NCBI RefSeq assembly: GCF_029433255.1
Contig: NZ_JAQTHU010000001.1
Coordinates: forward strand, 434,001 to 498,000
Direction of reading: 5' to 3'
From: Lactobacillus sp. ESL0791
Lineage (GTDB): Bacteria; Bacillota; Bacilli; Lactobacillales; Lactobacillaceae
DNA: 64,000 nt
Under the pieces are notes generated by a model. That model had not been told where the DNA came from and did not search any database. It worked only from the letters and a program-made list of their open reading frames with translations. This document shows positions 13,367-21,811 of this stretch, one piece after another (the stretch's first letter is position 1; each line of letters opens with the position of its first letter). A program made the position numbers and the translations under genes.

Positions 13367-15169
13367 ATGATTTATGATAAAAATACAAAATGGGATGTTT
13401 CCTATGATGTTATTGTTTTAGGGTTTGGTGGTGCCGGAGCTACGGCCGCCCGTTTTGCTGCCGATGCAGGCGCAAGGGTCTTGCTTGTTGATTCAGCTCC
13501 CGAAGGACACGAAGGCGGCAATACGCGTTATTGTGGGCAGTTGATTATGTCCGGTTCTGATCAGCAAAAGATCAAAGAGTATTTTATTAATCTAACCAAG
13601 CCAATGAGCTATGATGAGGAAATGGTTGATGTTTATACCGCCAAATTGGCTGAGATGCCTGCTTACGTTGAAAAATATTTGGGCGTTAAGCCGGTCAGTG
13701 TCCGTGAATTGATTAACCAAGAGCCTGGTAAATATGGTGCGTTGAAGTCGATGACGCCGGAATATCCAGAATTGTCTGGTGCGGAAGCCTTCGATTTTCT
13801 GCTAGTACATAGAGGCTTTGGCGATGCGGCCTTATGGAAGAAACTACGACAAGAAGTAATTGACCGCAGTAAGCAGATTGATGTTTGGTTTAATGCCCCT
13901 GCGCAACATTTGATCAAGGCCGAGGATGACAGAACAATTATTGGTGTACAAATTGAGCGCGGGCAGCGGCTGGTTAACGTTAAGGCCAATAATGGGGTTG
14001 TACTGACCTTAGGCGGCTTTGAAAATAATCAGGATAAGGTGCAAAATTACATCGGTGAACCAGATATTGGGCCAATTGGGACTGTTTATAATACCGGCAA
14101 GGGGATTGATCTTGCAATTGAAGCCAATGCCGACTTGTGGCATATGCAGTCAGTTTCCGGTTCTATGACTCTGCTGAATTACGATCAGGGACAGAGGGCA
14201 CCACTGGTTGCGGGACCGGAAATGAGTGTCGGTTCGATTATCCAAGTGGGTGATGATGGTACCCGTTATCATAATGAAGCCGAACCGGCACGTCACGGTT
14301 ACTGGTATAATCATGGCCTCTGGCGGCAGCCGCAGACACAGGCACACCCATATTTGATTTTTGATCAAGCCCAGTATACTGAATTTGCCAATACTGGTAG
14401 ATATCAGCAGCTGCTTGATGTGGCAGTCAAAGCGTTAAGCTTAGCAGAATTAGCTGGCAAGATTGGACTTGTACCTGATAAGCTGGAACAAACCGTGAAG
14501 GACTTTAATGACAAGGCAGCTAAACAGGATGATGCGGAATTTCACCGTCCAGCTGCAACAATGCGGCCGTTAGCTGGCAGCGTGTATTATGCGGTTGCGT
14601 TAAAACAAGCAATGCTCAATACCCAAGGCGGTCCGCGAAGAAATAGCCGTGCGGAGGTAGTTGATACTGCGGGCCAGCCGGTGCCGCATTTGTATGCTGC
14701 TGGTGAATTAGGCTCGATTTGGGGAGGCCAGTATCAAGGCGGTGGCGATATTTCAGACTGCCTGATTTTTGGTAAAATTGCCGGTGAAAATGCTGCTGCA
14801 CCGAAAACAGACAATAAACAATTTTCTGCAAGTAGTACGGCTAAAACTGGGCCAGTCCAAAATATTCTTGGCTCAGATATTGCAGAAGCAACTTATTCAA
14901 CTGGGAAAAATCAGTATCTTGGTGAGTCGAATGCCGGAATGGGGGATGAAATTATCGTCCGGGTAACAGTTGATGAGCAGAAAAAGATCAAGCAGGTTGA
15001 GGTTTTAAAGCATGAGGAATCCCCTGATTATGGCCTAAAGGCGATTGAAGAGCTGCCTAAGAAAATGGTGGCAGAGAACACATATGATGTTGATGCTGTT
15101 TCCGGCGCTTCCGCTTCGAGTCGGGGAATAAAAGAGGCTGTTAAAAATGCCCTAGATAAAGTAAAATAA
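13367..15169 (+). CDS. FAD-dependent fumarate-reductase-like flavoprotein with C-terminal FMN-binding domain (paralog 2)
   Basis: A 600-aa paralog of the preceding gene, clearly alike over the whole length (same N-terminal FAD motif, same ending). The FMN_bind domain ends DAVSGASAS, so the usual acceptor Thr is Ser584. Either serine is flavinylated or this copy binds FMN non-covalently or poorly. The substrate region around 270-330 has diverged more than the FAD core, which fits a different acceptor. It starts 34 bases after paralog 1 with RBS AAAGGAAA and is probably cotranscribed. A terminator follows. Confidence 0.85.
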   Translation: MIYDKNTKWDVSYDVIVLGFGGAGATAARFAADAGARVLLVDSAPEGHEGGNTRYCGQLIMSGSDQQKIKEYFINLTKPMSYDEEMVDVYTAKLAEMPAYVEKYLGVKPVSVRELINQEPGKYGALKSMTPEYPELSGAEAFDFLLVHRGFGDAALWKKLRQEVIDRSKQIDVWFNAPAQHLIKAEDDRTIIGVQIERGQRLVNVKANNGVVLTLGGFENNQDKVQNYIGEPDIGPIGTVYNTGKGIDLAIEANADLWHMQSVSGSMTLLNYDQGQRAPLVAGPEMSVGSIIQVGDDGTRYHNEAEPARHGYWYNHGLWRQPQTQAHPYLIFDQAQYTEFANTGRYQQLLDVAVKALSLAELAGKIGLVPDKLEQTVKDFNDKAAKQDDAEFHRPAATMRPLAGSVYYAVALKQAMLNTQGGPRRNSRAEVVDTAGQPVPHLYAAGELGSIWGGQYQGGGDISDCLIFGKIAGENAAAPKTDNKQFSASSTAKTGPVQNILGSDIAEATYSTGKNQYLGESNAGMGDEIIVRVTVDEQKKIKQVEVLKHEESPDYGLKAIEELPKKMVAENTYDVDAVSGASASSRGIKEAVKNALDKVK

Positions 15170-15187
15170 CACTTGATTTTAATCCAT

Positions 15188-15233
15188 AAAAAATAGACCA
15201 GGTTTCCAAAGAGGGATTCTTGATCTATTTTTT
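15188..15233. terminator. Terminator between convergent flavoprotein genes
   Basis: AAAAATAGACCA pairs with TGATCTATTTTT (one mismatch), with T-runs on both strands. It can serve the operon from the left and the minus-strand gene from the right. Confidence 0.7.
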
Positions 15234-15269
15234 GTCTAAAAAGCTAATTTTTTTCAAACACTTGAATTA

Positions 15270-16724
15270 TTAACCTTTAATTTTGTCAGAAATGATGTCG
15301 GCAACGTGTTTGCCAGAATAGAAGACAAATCCTGCTTCCGTTCCTGGCATATTAGGTCCATAAGTGTCCCCGATTAGCATGCCGGCGCCATCATTGCCAA
15401 TTGCATACAATCCGGTAATTGGTTGGCCCTTTCTGTTTAAAACGTTGTGCTTAGTGTCCGTCTTTAGGCCGCCCATTGTACAAAAAGCACCGATTCCTAA
15501 TTCTATTGCATAAACGGGACCATTTTCAACTGGAATCATAAAGTCGGATTTTTTACCAAAATCAAGGTCTTGACCATCATGAGACAATTGGTTATATCTA
15601 GTGACAGTAACTTCTAAGTCGGCTAAACCAACTTTGTTAGCTAGTTCAGCAATCGAGTCTGCCTTAGTAATATATGGAGCATCGTCTGCAAGTGCTTTAT
15701 CAATTTCTTCCTGCAGGTGCGGCAGCTTGGTATCGTGATAATCCCAGGTCCCCATTGCCTTGTACAACTTGTCGTTAGTCAAATGATCAATGGTACTCTG
15801 GTCAAGAATAGTAAATACTTTTCCTTGAGTAAATAGTGCATTGCCCGCCAAGGCAAAGTTGTCGACGACTTCTTCATTGACAAAACGGTCACCGTTTTCG
15901 TTTACCCAAAGCAGTGATTGCTGGTCAGCTGCACCGTTTAATTCAGAATAACGATAAACGTAACCTGGTTTAGTATGATCCTTTAAATAGCCGCCGAAGA
16001 GCATTGCTGTCCCCATTGCATATTTTTGCGCGCCAGCATCCCATGCCAGTTGCAAGCCATCGCCGGTGTTCTTTTCAGAATTGACCGGAATTAATTGGTC
16101 ATCGTCATAGTGGGTATCATTCTTGATCATTTCTTTATTATTTAAGTAACCACCGGTGGCCAAAACAACGGCTTGAGTGGTAACAGTTTTAGTTGAATGA
16201 TCTGCCAAATTTTCAATGTTGACGCTGGTAACCTTGCCTTGCTTATCCAAATTGACCTTGGTTACGCTAGTTTCGGTTAAGACATCCGTGCCCTGCTTCT
16301 TAGATTTCGGCTCTAACACGTCATGAATAACAGCTTTGCCCAGGCCTTTGAACAGGTGCCATGTGCGGTAGCCGCTACCAAGGGGTTCCACATCAAGATA
16401 TTCGGCTCCAATATCGTGCAGCCACTTGATCATGTCAGCTGAAGCAGCGATGTATTCTTTCCAAACCTGAGTATCAGCACGGTAATGTGAATAATTCAGT
16501 TCTTCATTTAGTACGTCTTCCTTGGTTAGTTGCACGTTGTGCTTTTTTTGCAAGTAAGAATCAACGGCAAATGCCCCTTCAATGTATTCACCGCTACCAC
16601 CAGTGGTTTTTCCTTTTTCTACTACTAGAACTGACAATCCGCGATGGCTGGCTTCGTAGGCAGCTGTAAATCCAGCTGCCCCACCGCCGACAACTACAAC
16701 ATCATATTGTTCTTTAGTTTGCAT
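15270..16724 (-). CDS. FAD-dependent fumarate/flavocytochrome-c-like reductase without FMN domain
   Basis: A 484-aa flavoprotein of the fumarate reductase/succinate dehydrogenase flavoprotein family. It begins YDVVVVGGGAAGFTAAYEAS (FAD dinucleotide motif) and continues VVEKGKTTGGSGEYIEGAF. Unlike its two neighbours it ends after the FAD and capping domains, with no FMN_bind tail and no signal peptide. The ATG at 16724 is chosen because AGGAGG lies 10 bases upstream; the frame is open nine codons further without RBS. It is divergent from a LysR gene, the usual arrangement for a regulator and its target. The acceptor is unknown. Confidence 0.85.
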   Translation of the reverse strand: MQTKEQYDVVVVGGGAAGFTAAYEASHRGLSVLVVEKGKTTGGSGEYIEGAFAVDSYLQKKHNVQLTKEDVLNEELNYSHYRADTQVWKEYIAASADMIKWLHDIGAEYLDVEPLGSGYRTWHLFKGLGKAVIHDVLEPKSKKQGTDVLTETSVTKVNLDKQGKVTSVNIENLADHSTKTVTTQAVVLATGGYLNNKEMIKNDTHYDDDQLIPVNSEKNTGDGLQLAWDAGAQKYAMGTAMLFGGYLKDHTKPGYVYRYSELNGAADQQSLLWVNENGDRFVNEEVVDNFALAGNALFTQGKVFTILDQSTIDHLTNDKLYKAMGTWDYHDTKLPHLQEEIDKALADDAPYITKADSIAELANKVGLADLEVTVTRYNQLSHDGQDLDFGKKSDFMIPVENGPVYAIELGIGAFCTMGGLKTDTKHNVLNRKGQPITGLYAIGNDGAGMLIGDTYGPNMPGTEAGFVFYSGKHVADIISDKIKG

Positions 16725-16758
16725 TTGTAATAACCTCCTAAATCTTGTCACTAAAAAT

Positions 16759-16784
16759 TATAACCGCTTTCACAACACTTGTGA
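16759..16784. promoter_or_regulatory. Divergent control region: LysR-type palindrome and cre-like site
   Basis: TCACAA-CAC-TTGTGA (16770-16784) is a perfect 6-3-6 palindrome midway between the divergent starts, as expected for a LysR binding site. Overlapping it on the minus strand, TGAAAGCGGTTATA (16759-16772) resembles a cre site. The assignment is inferred from position and symmetry. Confidence 0.6.
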
Positions 16785-16841
16785 TATGATTAATTTGTAC
16801 GCTACTAGGACATAAATGTACATGTGGAAAGGGATAAAATA

Positions 16842-17756
16842 ATGGATAGCGAACAGTTAAAAGTTTTCTTAGCCGTTGTCCAACAAGGAAGTTTTGGAAG
16901 GGTAGCAGAACAAAAATATGTTACACAAAGAGCAGTATCACGACAAATTTCCCGTTTAGAAACTGAAATTGGCGTGTGCCTGTTCAATCGTACCCACAAC
17001 CGCATTAGTTTGACACCTGCTGGTAAATATTTTGCAGGTAGGGCACAGGAATATTTAAATAATTTTGATGCAACTGTTTCTGAATTGAGGAATATCTCTC
17101 AGTCAACAGAAGATACCCTGTATGTTGGTTACTTTTCGATTTTTGATGCTTACATTATGGAAAAAGAAATTATCAATTATCAAAAGACAGGTTTACCCCG
17201 AATTAATTTTTCGACGTCTGAAGAAAGTGTCGAACACAGTTTGGCCGATTTAGCCTTGAATAAACTGGATTGTGCCTATATCAATCATTATGGCACCTAT
17301 GACATTCCCCATAATTCCTTATATGAACTTGTACCGGTTTATTCGAATGAAATGGTCTTGGGAATTAGCCGGCAAAATCCGTTGAGTTTGAAAAAGTATA
17401 TTGATGAGAGTGATTTAGAAGGACAAACTTTATTTTATTACAGTAATGAAAATTCTGATTTTATGCGTAAAACTTTTACAGCTACATTGCATAAAAACTC
17501 AATTAAGTACCGTATTGAACGGGTTTCTTCAATTGAGCAGTTAATGACTAGTACGGCTCTTAATCAAGGAATTGCTTATATTCCACGGGGATTGATTAAT
17601 TTAATCATGCAGCCTGATGATGAGATCACATACTGTCATTTACGTTCAAAGCAACAGGATCAGAAATATTCAATGCAGCTGATTTATCTCAAGAATAATA
17701 GATCTAAAGCTTTAAAGAATTTTGTTAAATCAATTAAGAATGGGAAATTATCATAG
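16842..17756 (+). CDS. LysR family transcriptional regulator
   Basis: A 304-aa regulator with an N-terminal winged helix-turn-helix (about 1-60: VFLAVVQQGSFGRVAEQKYV, then QRAVSRQISRLETEIGVCLF) and a C-terminal effector-binding domain of periplasmic-binding-protein type. The ATG at 16842 has AAAGGG 8 bases upstream; a GTG at 16824 is less likely. It diverges from the 484-aa flavoprotein and probably activates it in response to that enzyme's substrate. The N-terminal HTH is clear; the inducer is unknown. Confidence 0.9.
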   Translation: MDSEQLKVFLAVVQQGSFGRVAEQKYVTQRAVSRQISRLETEIGVCLFNRTHNRISLTPAGKYFAGRAQEYLNNFDATVSELRNISQSTEDTLYVGYFSIFDAYIMEKEIINYQKTGLPRINFSTSEESVEHSLADLALNKLDCAYINHYGTYDIPHNSLYELVPVYSNEMVLGISRQNPLSLKKYIDESDLEGQTLFYYSNENSDFMRKTFTATLHKNSIKYRIERVSSIEQLMTSTALNQGIAYIPRGLINLIMQPDDEITYCHLRSKQQDQKYSMQLIYLKNNRSKALKNFVKSIKNGKLS

Positions 17757-17778
17757 ACTAATGATAATAAATCTAAAA

Positions 17779-17826
17779 TAAGCGAAAAGAACACTTCAAA
17801 TCGAAGTGCTCTCTTTCTTGCTTAAT
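17779..17826. terminator. Bidirectional terminator between lysR and galE
   Basis: A long imperfect stem: AGCGAAAAGAACACTTC against GAAGTGCTCTCTTTCTTGCT, with loop AAATC. It lies between two convergent genes. Confidence 0.8.
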
Positions 17827-17835
17827 GCTGTTTAA

Positions 17836-18825
17836 TTAGTCATCATAACCTTCTGGATGGTTCTTGTGCCAGTTCCATGCAGTTTGAATAACTTCTTCCA
17901 CGTTTTCGTGTTGCGGCTGCCAGCCTAAAACCGTTCGGGCCTTGCTTGAATCGGCGACAAGAGAGTCAGGATCACCGCCGCGTCGTGGTCCCATTGTGTA
18001 TGGAATGTCGATGCCCGTGACCTTACGTGCGGCTTCTAAAATTTCCAAGTTGGAATAACCATGAGCCGTACCTAAATTGAAAACATCGGATTTATTTGTT
18101 TTAATTAGATGCCTTAGCGCCAGGATATGGGCGTCAATTAAATCTTCAACTTGAACGTAGTCGCGCACATTGGTGCCATCTTTGGTATCATAGTCGTTGC
18201 CAAAAATGGTAAACTTGCCGTCGCCGGAAATAGCGCTGTTCAAGATATTAGGGACAAGATGGGTTTCCGGTGCATGATCTTCACCGATGCTGCCGTCGCT
18301 GGCAGCACCGGCCACGTTAAAGTAACGCAAGGCGATTGACTTGATCCCGTCGGCTTTGTCGGCCCAGTGCATGATTTTCTCCATCATCATCTTGGTTTCG
18401 CCGTACGGGTTGATTGGGTTTAGCGGCGTATCTTCGGTAATGGGCAATTTCTTTGGAATGCCGTAAGTTGCGGCACTGGAAGAGAAGACGAGGTACTTGA
18501 CCTGGGCGTCATTCATTGCCTTTAATAGCGAGATCATGCCGGTAACATTGTTGTCGTAATACTTCAACGGCTTTTTCACCGATTCCGGTACTAGTGAATA
18601 GGCGGCAAAGTGCATTACCGCGTCGATTTTTTCCGTGCGCAGGATTTGGCTGACAAGAAAAGTGTCTTCAATGTCGCCCTGATAAAACTTAGCCTTGGGA
18701 TCAATTGCCCTTTTATGGCCTGTAACCAGCGAATCAAGCACAACGATTTCGCTACCTTCATTAATCAAACTCTTGACGGCTTGCGAACCGATATAACCGG
18801 CTCCGCCAATAATTAAAATACGCAT
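17836..18825 (-). CDS. galE: UDP-glucose 4-epimerase
   Basis: A 329-aa extended short-chain dehydrogenase that interconverts UDP-glucose and UDP-galactose in the Leloir pathway and in exopolysaccharide precursor supply. The NAD motif GGAGYIG is at 7-13, Ser117 lies in SSSAATYG, and the catalytic pair Tyr141/Lys145 in PYGETK. The length is typical. RBS GGGGAGGAAA precedes the ATG at 18825. Other gal genes are not adjacent, which is common in lactobacilli, where galE may stand alone. Confidence 0.95.
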   Translation of the reverse strand: MRILIIGGAGYIGSQAVKSLINEGSEIVVLDSLVTGHKRAIDPKAKFYQGDIEDTFLVSQILRTEKIDAVMHFAAYSLVPESVKKPLKYYDNNVTGMISLLKAMNDAQVKYLVFSSSAATYGIPKKLPITEDTPLNPINPYGETKMMMEKIMHWADKADGIKSIALRYFNVAGAASDGSIGEDHAPETHLVPNILNSAISGDGKFTIFGNDYDTKDGTNVRDYVQVEDLIDAHILALRHLIKTNKSDVFNLGTAHGYSNLEILEAARKVTGIDIPYTMGPRRGGDPDSLVADSSKARTVLGWQPQHENVEEVIQTAWNWHKNHPEGYDD

Positions 18826-18968
18826 AATTTCCTCCCCTGCTTATTAATTAGGTAAGTTGAGTTTAGCATAAAACCGGGGTAAATTCAGCTGTTTGTGTGA
18901 TGCATTGAAAATAGTGTTTGTTTGGATTATACTTACTAAAAGTAACTAATAAAGAAAGAAGAAAGATA

Positions 18969-19727
18969 ATGCTTCATAATTCAACGATTGATGCAGAGGT
19001 CAATCACAGATCAATTCGTAAATTTAAGGATCAGGTTTTAACAAGCGAGCAGCTGGCTACCTTGGAAGAGGTTTTCCGGCGTACGCCGACCAGCATGTTC
19101 ATGCAGAATGCTTCCCTACTGCACATGACTGATGCGAAAAAGCGGGCGCAGATTCGTGAATTGTGCAACCAAAAGTATGTGGGTGCCGAGGGGGACCTGT
19201 TTATTTTCGTGGCTGACTTATACCGCAACCAGCAGATTCGCCAGCAGCTAGGCAAAGATGATGGCCGGCTGCATATGACGGACTTGTTTTTGCAGGCGAT
19301 GGAAGATGCAGTCTTGGCGTTTCAAAATGTGGCCAACGCGGTGGAAAGTCTGGGTCTTGGTTATGTGCCGCTTGGGACAATCAATGATCATCCGTTGAAG
19401 ATGCTTAAGGTGCTAAATCTGCCCAAGATGACGTTTGCTGTGTTGGGGATGCAGGTAGGGATTCCGGACCAGGAACCACAGCTAAAACCGCGGCTGCCAC
19501 TGGAATTTACGACTTTTGAAAATGAATACCAGACAAACTTTAAGGTTAACGACCTGCATGATTACGATCAGATTGTGACGACTTACTATGATTTGCGTGA
19601 TTCAAATAAGCGGATTGATTCGTTTACTAAGCAGATTACGGGCAAGAAGCTGGATAAACGCCGGATAGACCGTGATGAGATTGTTGAATTACTGCATCAG
19701 CAAGAGTTGTGCTTGGACTGGAAATAA
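18969..19727 (+). CDS. NADPH-dependent nitroreductase/oxidoreductase, NfsA-like
   Basis: A 252-aa FMN-dependent nitroreductase-family protein, similar in layout to NfsA/FRP flavin reductases. It opens with NHRSIRKFKDQVLTSEQL, the typical FMN-phosphate binding start, and mid-protein has ANAVESLGLGYVPLGTINDH. Family members reduce nitroaromatics, quinones or flavins with NAD(P)H. The ATG at 18969 follows a purine-rich AAGAAAGAAGAAAG region; the open frame extends 17 codons upstream without a better site. Single gene with its own terminator. Confidence 0.85.
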   Translation: MLHNSTIDAEVNHRSIRKFKDQVLTSEQLATLEEVFRRTPTSMFMQNASLLHMTDAKKRAQIRELCNQKYVGAEGDLFIFVADLYRNQQIRQQLGKDDGRLHMTDLFLQAMEDAVLAFQNVANAVESLGLGYVPLGTINDHPLKMLKVLNLPKMTFAVLGMQVGIPDQEPQLKPRLPLEFTTFENEYQTNFKVNDLHDYDQIVTTYYDLRDSNKRIDSFTKQITGKKLDKRRIDRDEIVELLHQQELCLDWK

Positions 19728-19738
19728 AATAATTTTAA

Positions 19739-19775
19739 AAAACAGCCGTGTATTCAATTGCATGGCTGTTTTAGT
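19739..19775 (+). terminator. Terminator after the nitroreductase gene
   Basis: AAAACAGCCGTG pairs with CATGGCTGTTTT around a ten-base loop, with flanking A and T runs. Confidence 0.85.
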
Positions 19776-19802
19776 TTTGGTATAATTCTTATGTTGCGAG
19801 TT

Positions 19803-19875
19803 GCTGATTTAGCTCAGTTGGTAGAGCGTTTCCCTCGTAAAGAAAAGGTCGCCAGTTCGACTCTGGCAATCAGCA
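19803..19875 (+). tRNA. tRNA-Thr (CGT)
   Basis: Cloverleaf: acceptor GCTGATT pairs with AATCAGC, discriminator A, normal D and T arms. The anticodon loop CTCGTAA gives CGT, which reads ACG. The anticodon stem TTTCC/AGAAA has a C-A mismatch at the base pair next to the loop (31-39), where C-G would be expected. Otherwise the gene looks functional. CCA is not encoded. Confidence 0.92.
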
Positions 19876-19900
19876 TTTTTAATAGTAATTCAAAGTAATC

Positions 19901-19947
19901 AGCCTTGATTTATCGGTATTTTGCCAAGAGAATCAAGGTTGTTTTTT
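19901..19947 (+). terminator. Terminator downstream of tRNA-Thr
   Basis: CCTTGATT (19903-19910) pairs with AATCAAGG (19931-19938), followed by a T-run. An inner GGTA/TGCC stem is possible. Confidence 0.8.
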
Positions 19948-20449
19948 GTTAATGATAGTTTTTTGAAGCCAAAAATGGCACATAGTTTTTGGCTGTGTGC
20001 ATGAAAAACCCATAGAGATAAAATAGACATTGTTATAATGGACTTTAAGCCTATTTTTTATGCAAAAATATTCTGTATAACTTTTTATTTATGAATAATT
20101 ATTATTTGAGTAGCAAATAATAATATTTGTTGCAATCAATCATCCTAAAATGTCTGAATTCATAAAGTTATTTAACCAAAATGCAAAAATACAGTTGATT
20201 TTTTTGGAAAAAAGAATAGTATTAAATTGCTAACGGTAATTATGTATAGAAATGTTTTTAATGGGATTTAATAGTCAACATAAATTAATCAAGCTTTCTT
20301 TAAAAAGTAAGATGAAGTATTTGTTCTCACTGCTATGTTGATGGAAAACTGGCCCTGCAGAAGTTGCTACTATAGATAAAGCTCTTGATAATAATTAAGA
20401 GATATTGTTGGTATGTGTGTAATTATTAAAAAGTATGAAGGAAGAAAAA
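19948..20449. other. AT-rich intergenic region before the BspA-like gene
   Basis: About 500 bases, very AT-rich, with no open frame that has a convincing start. It probably carries the promoter and 5' leader of the surface-protein gene. No clear operator, repeat or RNA fold was recognised. Confidence 0.5.
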
Positions 20450-21634
20450 ATGAATTTTAAACAATTAAAGCGAAATTTTTTGATTATTTTTGTAGCATTT
20501 ATTGGTGCTTTAAGTTGCTTAACTTTGATAAATGATACAAGTAAAACGGTGACAACAGTACAAACAGTTAAGGCAGCTAAAAAAGCAAAAAAGATTAAGT
20601 ATTATGACATAAGACATGACAGTAATGCCGATGATTATTATGATTTAGGTCATGGCAAGTTTGTTCGTGCCACTGGAAAAGTTCAAACTAAAGCAGTGAG
20701 AATTCATAATAAGAAAAAGAAATCTAAATTTATGATAGATGGTCAGTGTATTGTCAAATTTAATAAAAAGAGTAAGACTCTGCACATTTCTGCTGGTAAT
20801 AAAGGCAATAAATTAGGTAAAATGGATTTGGGGTTGGCTCCAGGAACAGCGTACTCCAATGGCTATGAATATCATGTAGCTCATATTAGCATTGATTCAA
20901 AAATTGTAGCTCCTAAAAATTCATGGGGTTTATTTTCAAGATTTACTAAGTTAAATAATTTTATTGGATTAGATAACGTAGATACCAGTAAAGTGACGAA
21001 TATGAGAAACATGTTTGATTCAGATAAGCGTTTAAAGAGTTTGGACTTAAGCAGCTGGAACACCAGCAAAGTAACAGACATGCTTGACATGTTCGTGTTT
21101 TGTTCTAAGTTAACAAGTTTGAACTTAAGCGGATGGGACACCAGCAAAGTAACAGACATGTCTTCCATGTTCGAAGGTTGCTCTAAGTTAACAAGTTTGG
21201 ACTTAAGCAGCTGGGACACTAGCAAAGTAACAGACATGTCTGACATGTTCGCTGGCTGCTCTTGCTTAAGCGAAGATAAAATCAAAGTTAAGAATGATGA
21301 TCTAAGTAAATTGGGTAATGAGGATACTAATACAGACGCTATGTTTGATGGTACTTTAGATCCTAATAAAAATTCGGATAATAATGACGATGAAGATTCG
21401 AATGATGATGAAGATTCAAACGATTATGATGACAATGACGAGAACGAAGATTCCGATGATAATGATGACAATGACGAGAACGAAGATTCCGATGATAATG
21501 ATGATGAGGACGAAGACTCTAACAACGAAGACGATGAAGATTCGAATGACGACTACGATCAAGATGATGCAAACTATGCATACAATCTAAATGCTGTTGA
21601 AATGCCTAAGCTTGATTTTAATCGTAACAAGTAA
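20450..21634 (+). CDS. BspA-like (DUF285) leucine-rich-repeat surface protein with acidic tail
   Basis: A 394-aa secreted protein. It has an N-terminal signal sequence (basic start, then FLIIFVAFIGALSCLTLI), a basic region of about 100 residues, then DUF285 repeats of the form SLDLSSWxTSKVTDMxxMF (three 26-aa units plus a diverged one). The last ~80 residues are almost entirely Asp, Asn, Glu and Ser. No LPXTG motif or transmembrane anchor ends the protein, so attachment may be by charge, or the protein may be released. ATG 20450 follows AAGGA by 7 bases; ATG 20435 lacks an RBS. Such proteins act as adhesins in gut bacteria, but the target here is unknown. Confidence 0.8.
   Translation: MNFKQLKRNFLIIFVAFIGALSCLTLINDTSKTVTTVQTVKAAKKAKKIKYYDIRHDSNADDYYDLGHGKFVRATGKVQTKAVRIHNKKKKSKFMIDGQCIVKFNKKSKTLHISAGNKGNKLGKMDLGLAPGTAYSNGYEYHVAHISIDSKIVAPKNSWGLFSRFTKLNNFIGLDNVDTSKVTNMRNMFDSDKRLKSLDLSSWNTSKVTDMLDMFVFCSKLTSLNLSGWDTSKVTDMSSMFEGCSKLTSLDLSSWDTSKVTDMSDMFAGCSCLSEDKIKVKNDDLSKLGNEDTNTDAMFDGTLDPNKNSDNNDDEDSNDDEDSNDYDDNDENEDSDDNDDNDENEDSDDNDDEDEDSNNEDDEDSNDDYDQDDANYAYNLNAVEMPKLDFNRNK
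21038..21271 (+). repeat. Three 78-bp DUF285 repeats
   Basis: Units at 21038-21115, 21116-21193 and 21194-21271 encode 26-aa repeats and are strongly alike in DNA, especially ACCAGCAAAGTAACAGACAT. That points to recent tandem amplification and possible copy-number variation between strains. Confidence 0.85.
21428..21499 (+). repeat. Two identical 36-bp repeats in the acidic tail
   Basis: The 36-bp unit starting GATGACAATGACGAGAACG occurs at 21428-21463 and again, directly adjacent, at 21464-21499. It codes for a 12-residue Asp/Asn/Glu/Ser unit. Confidence 0.85.
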
Positions 21635-21717
21635 AAAAGGGATGCTGTTATCGTTTATACATTAGGCTTTGATTGGCAAGCGAGCCAATGGGAAACATTT
21701 TCATTGTGAATAAGTAT

Positions 21718-21745
21718 GGGAACTCTTAAGGGCTCCTATTTTTTG
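21718..21745 (+). terminator. Probable terminator after the BspA-like gene
   Basis: GGGAACTC pairs with GGGCTCCT (one mismatch, two wobbles) around TTAA, followed by a T-rich tract. Confidence 0.5.
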
Positions 21746-21811
21746 TATGATTGAAAAATTAAACATAAATGCTAATATTATTTAGTATTAAAAATAAAAG
21801 TGAGTTAGATT

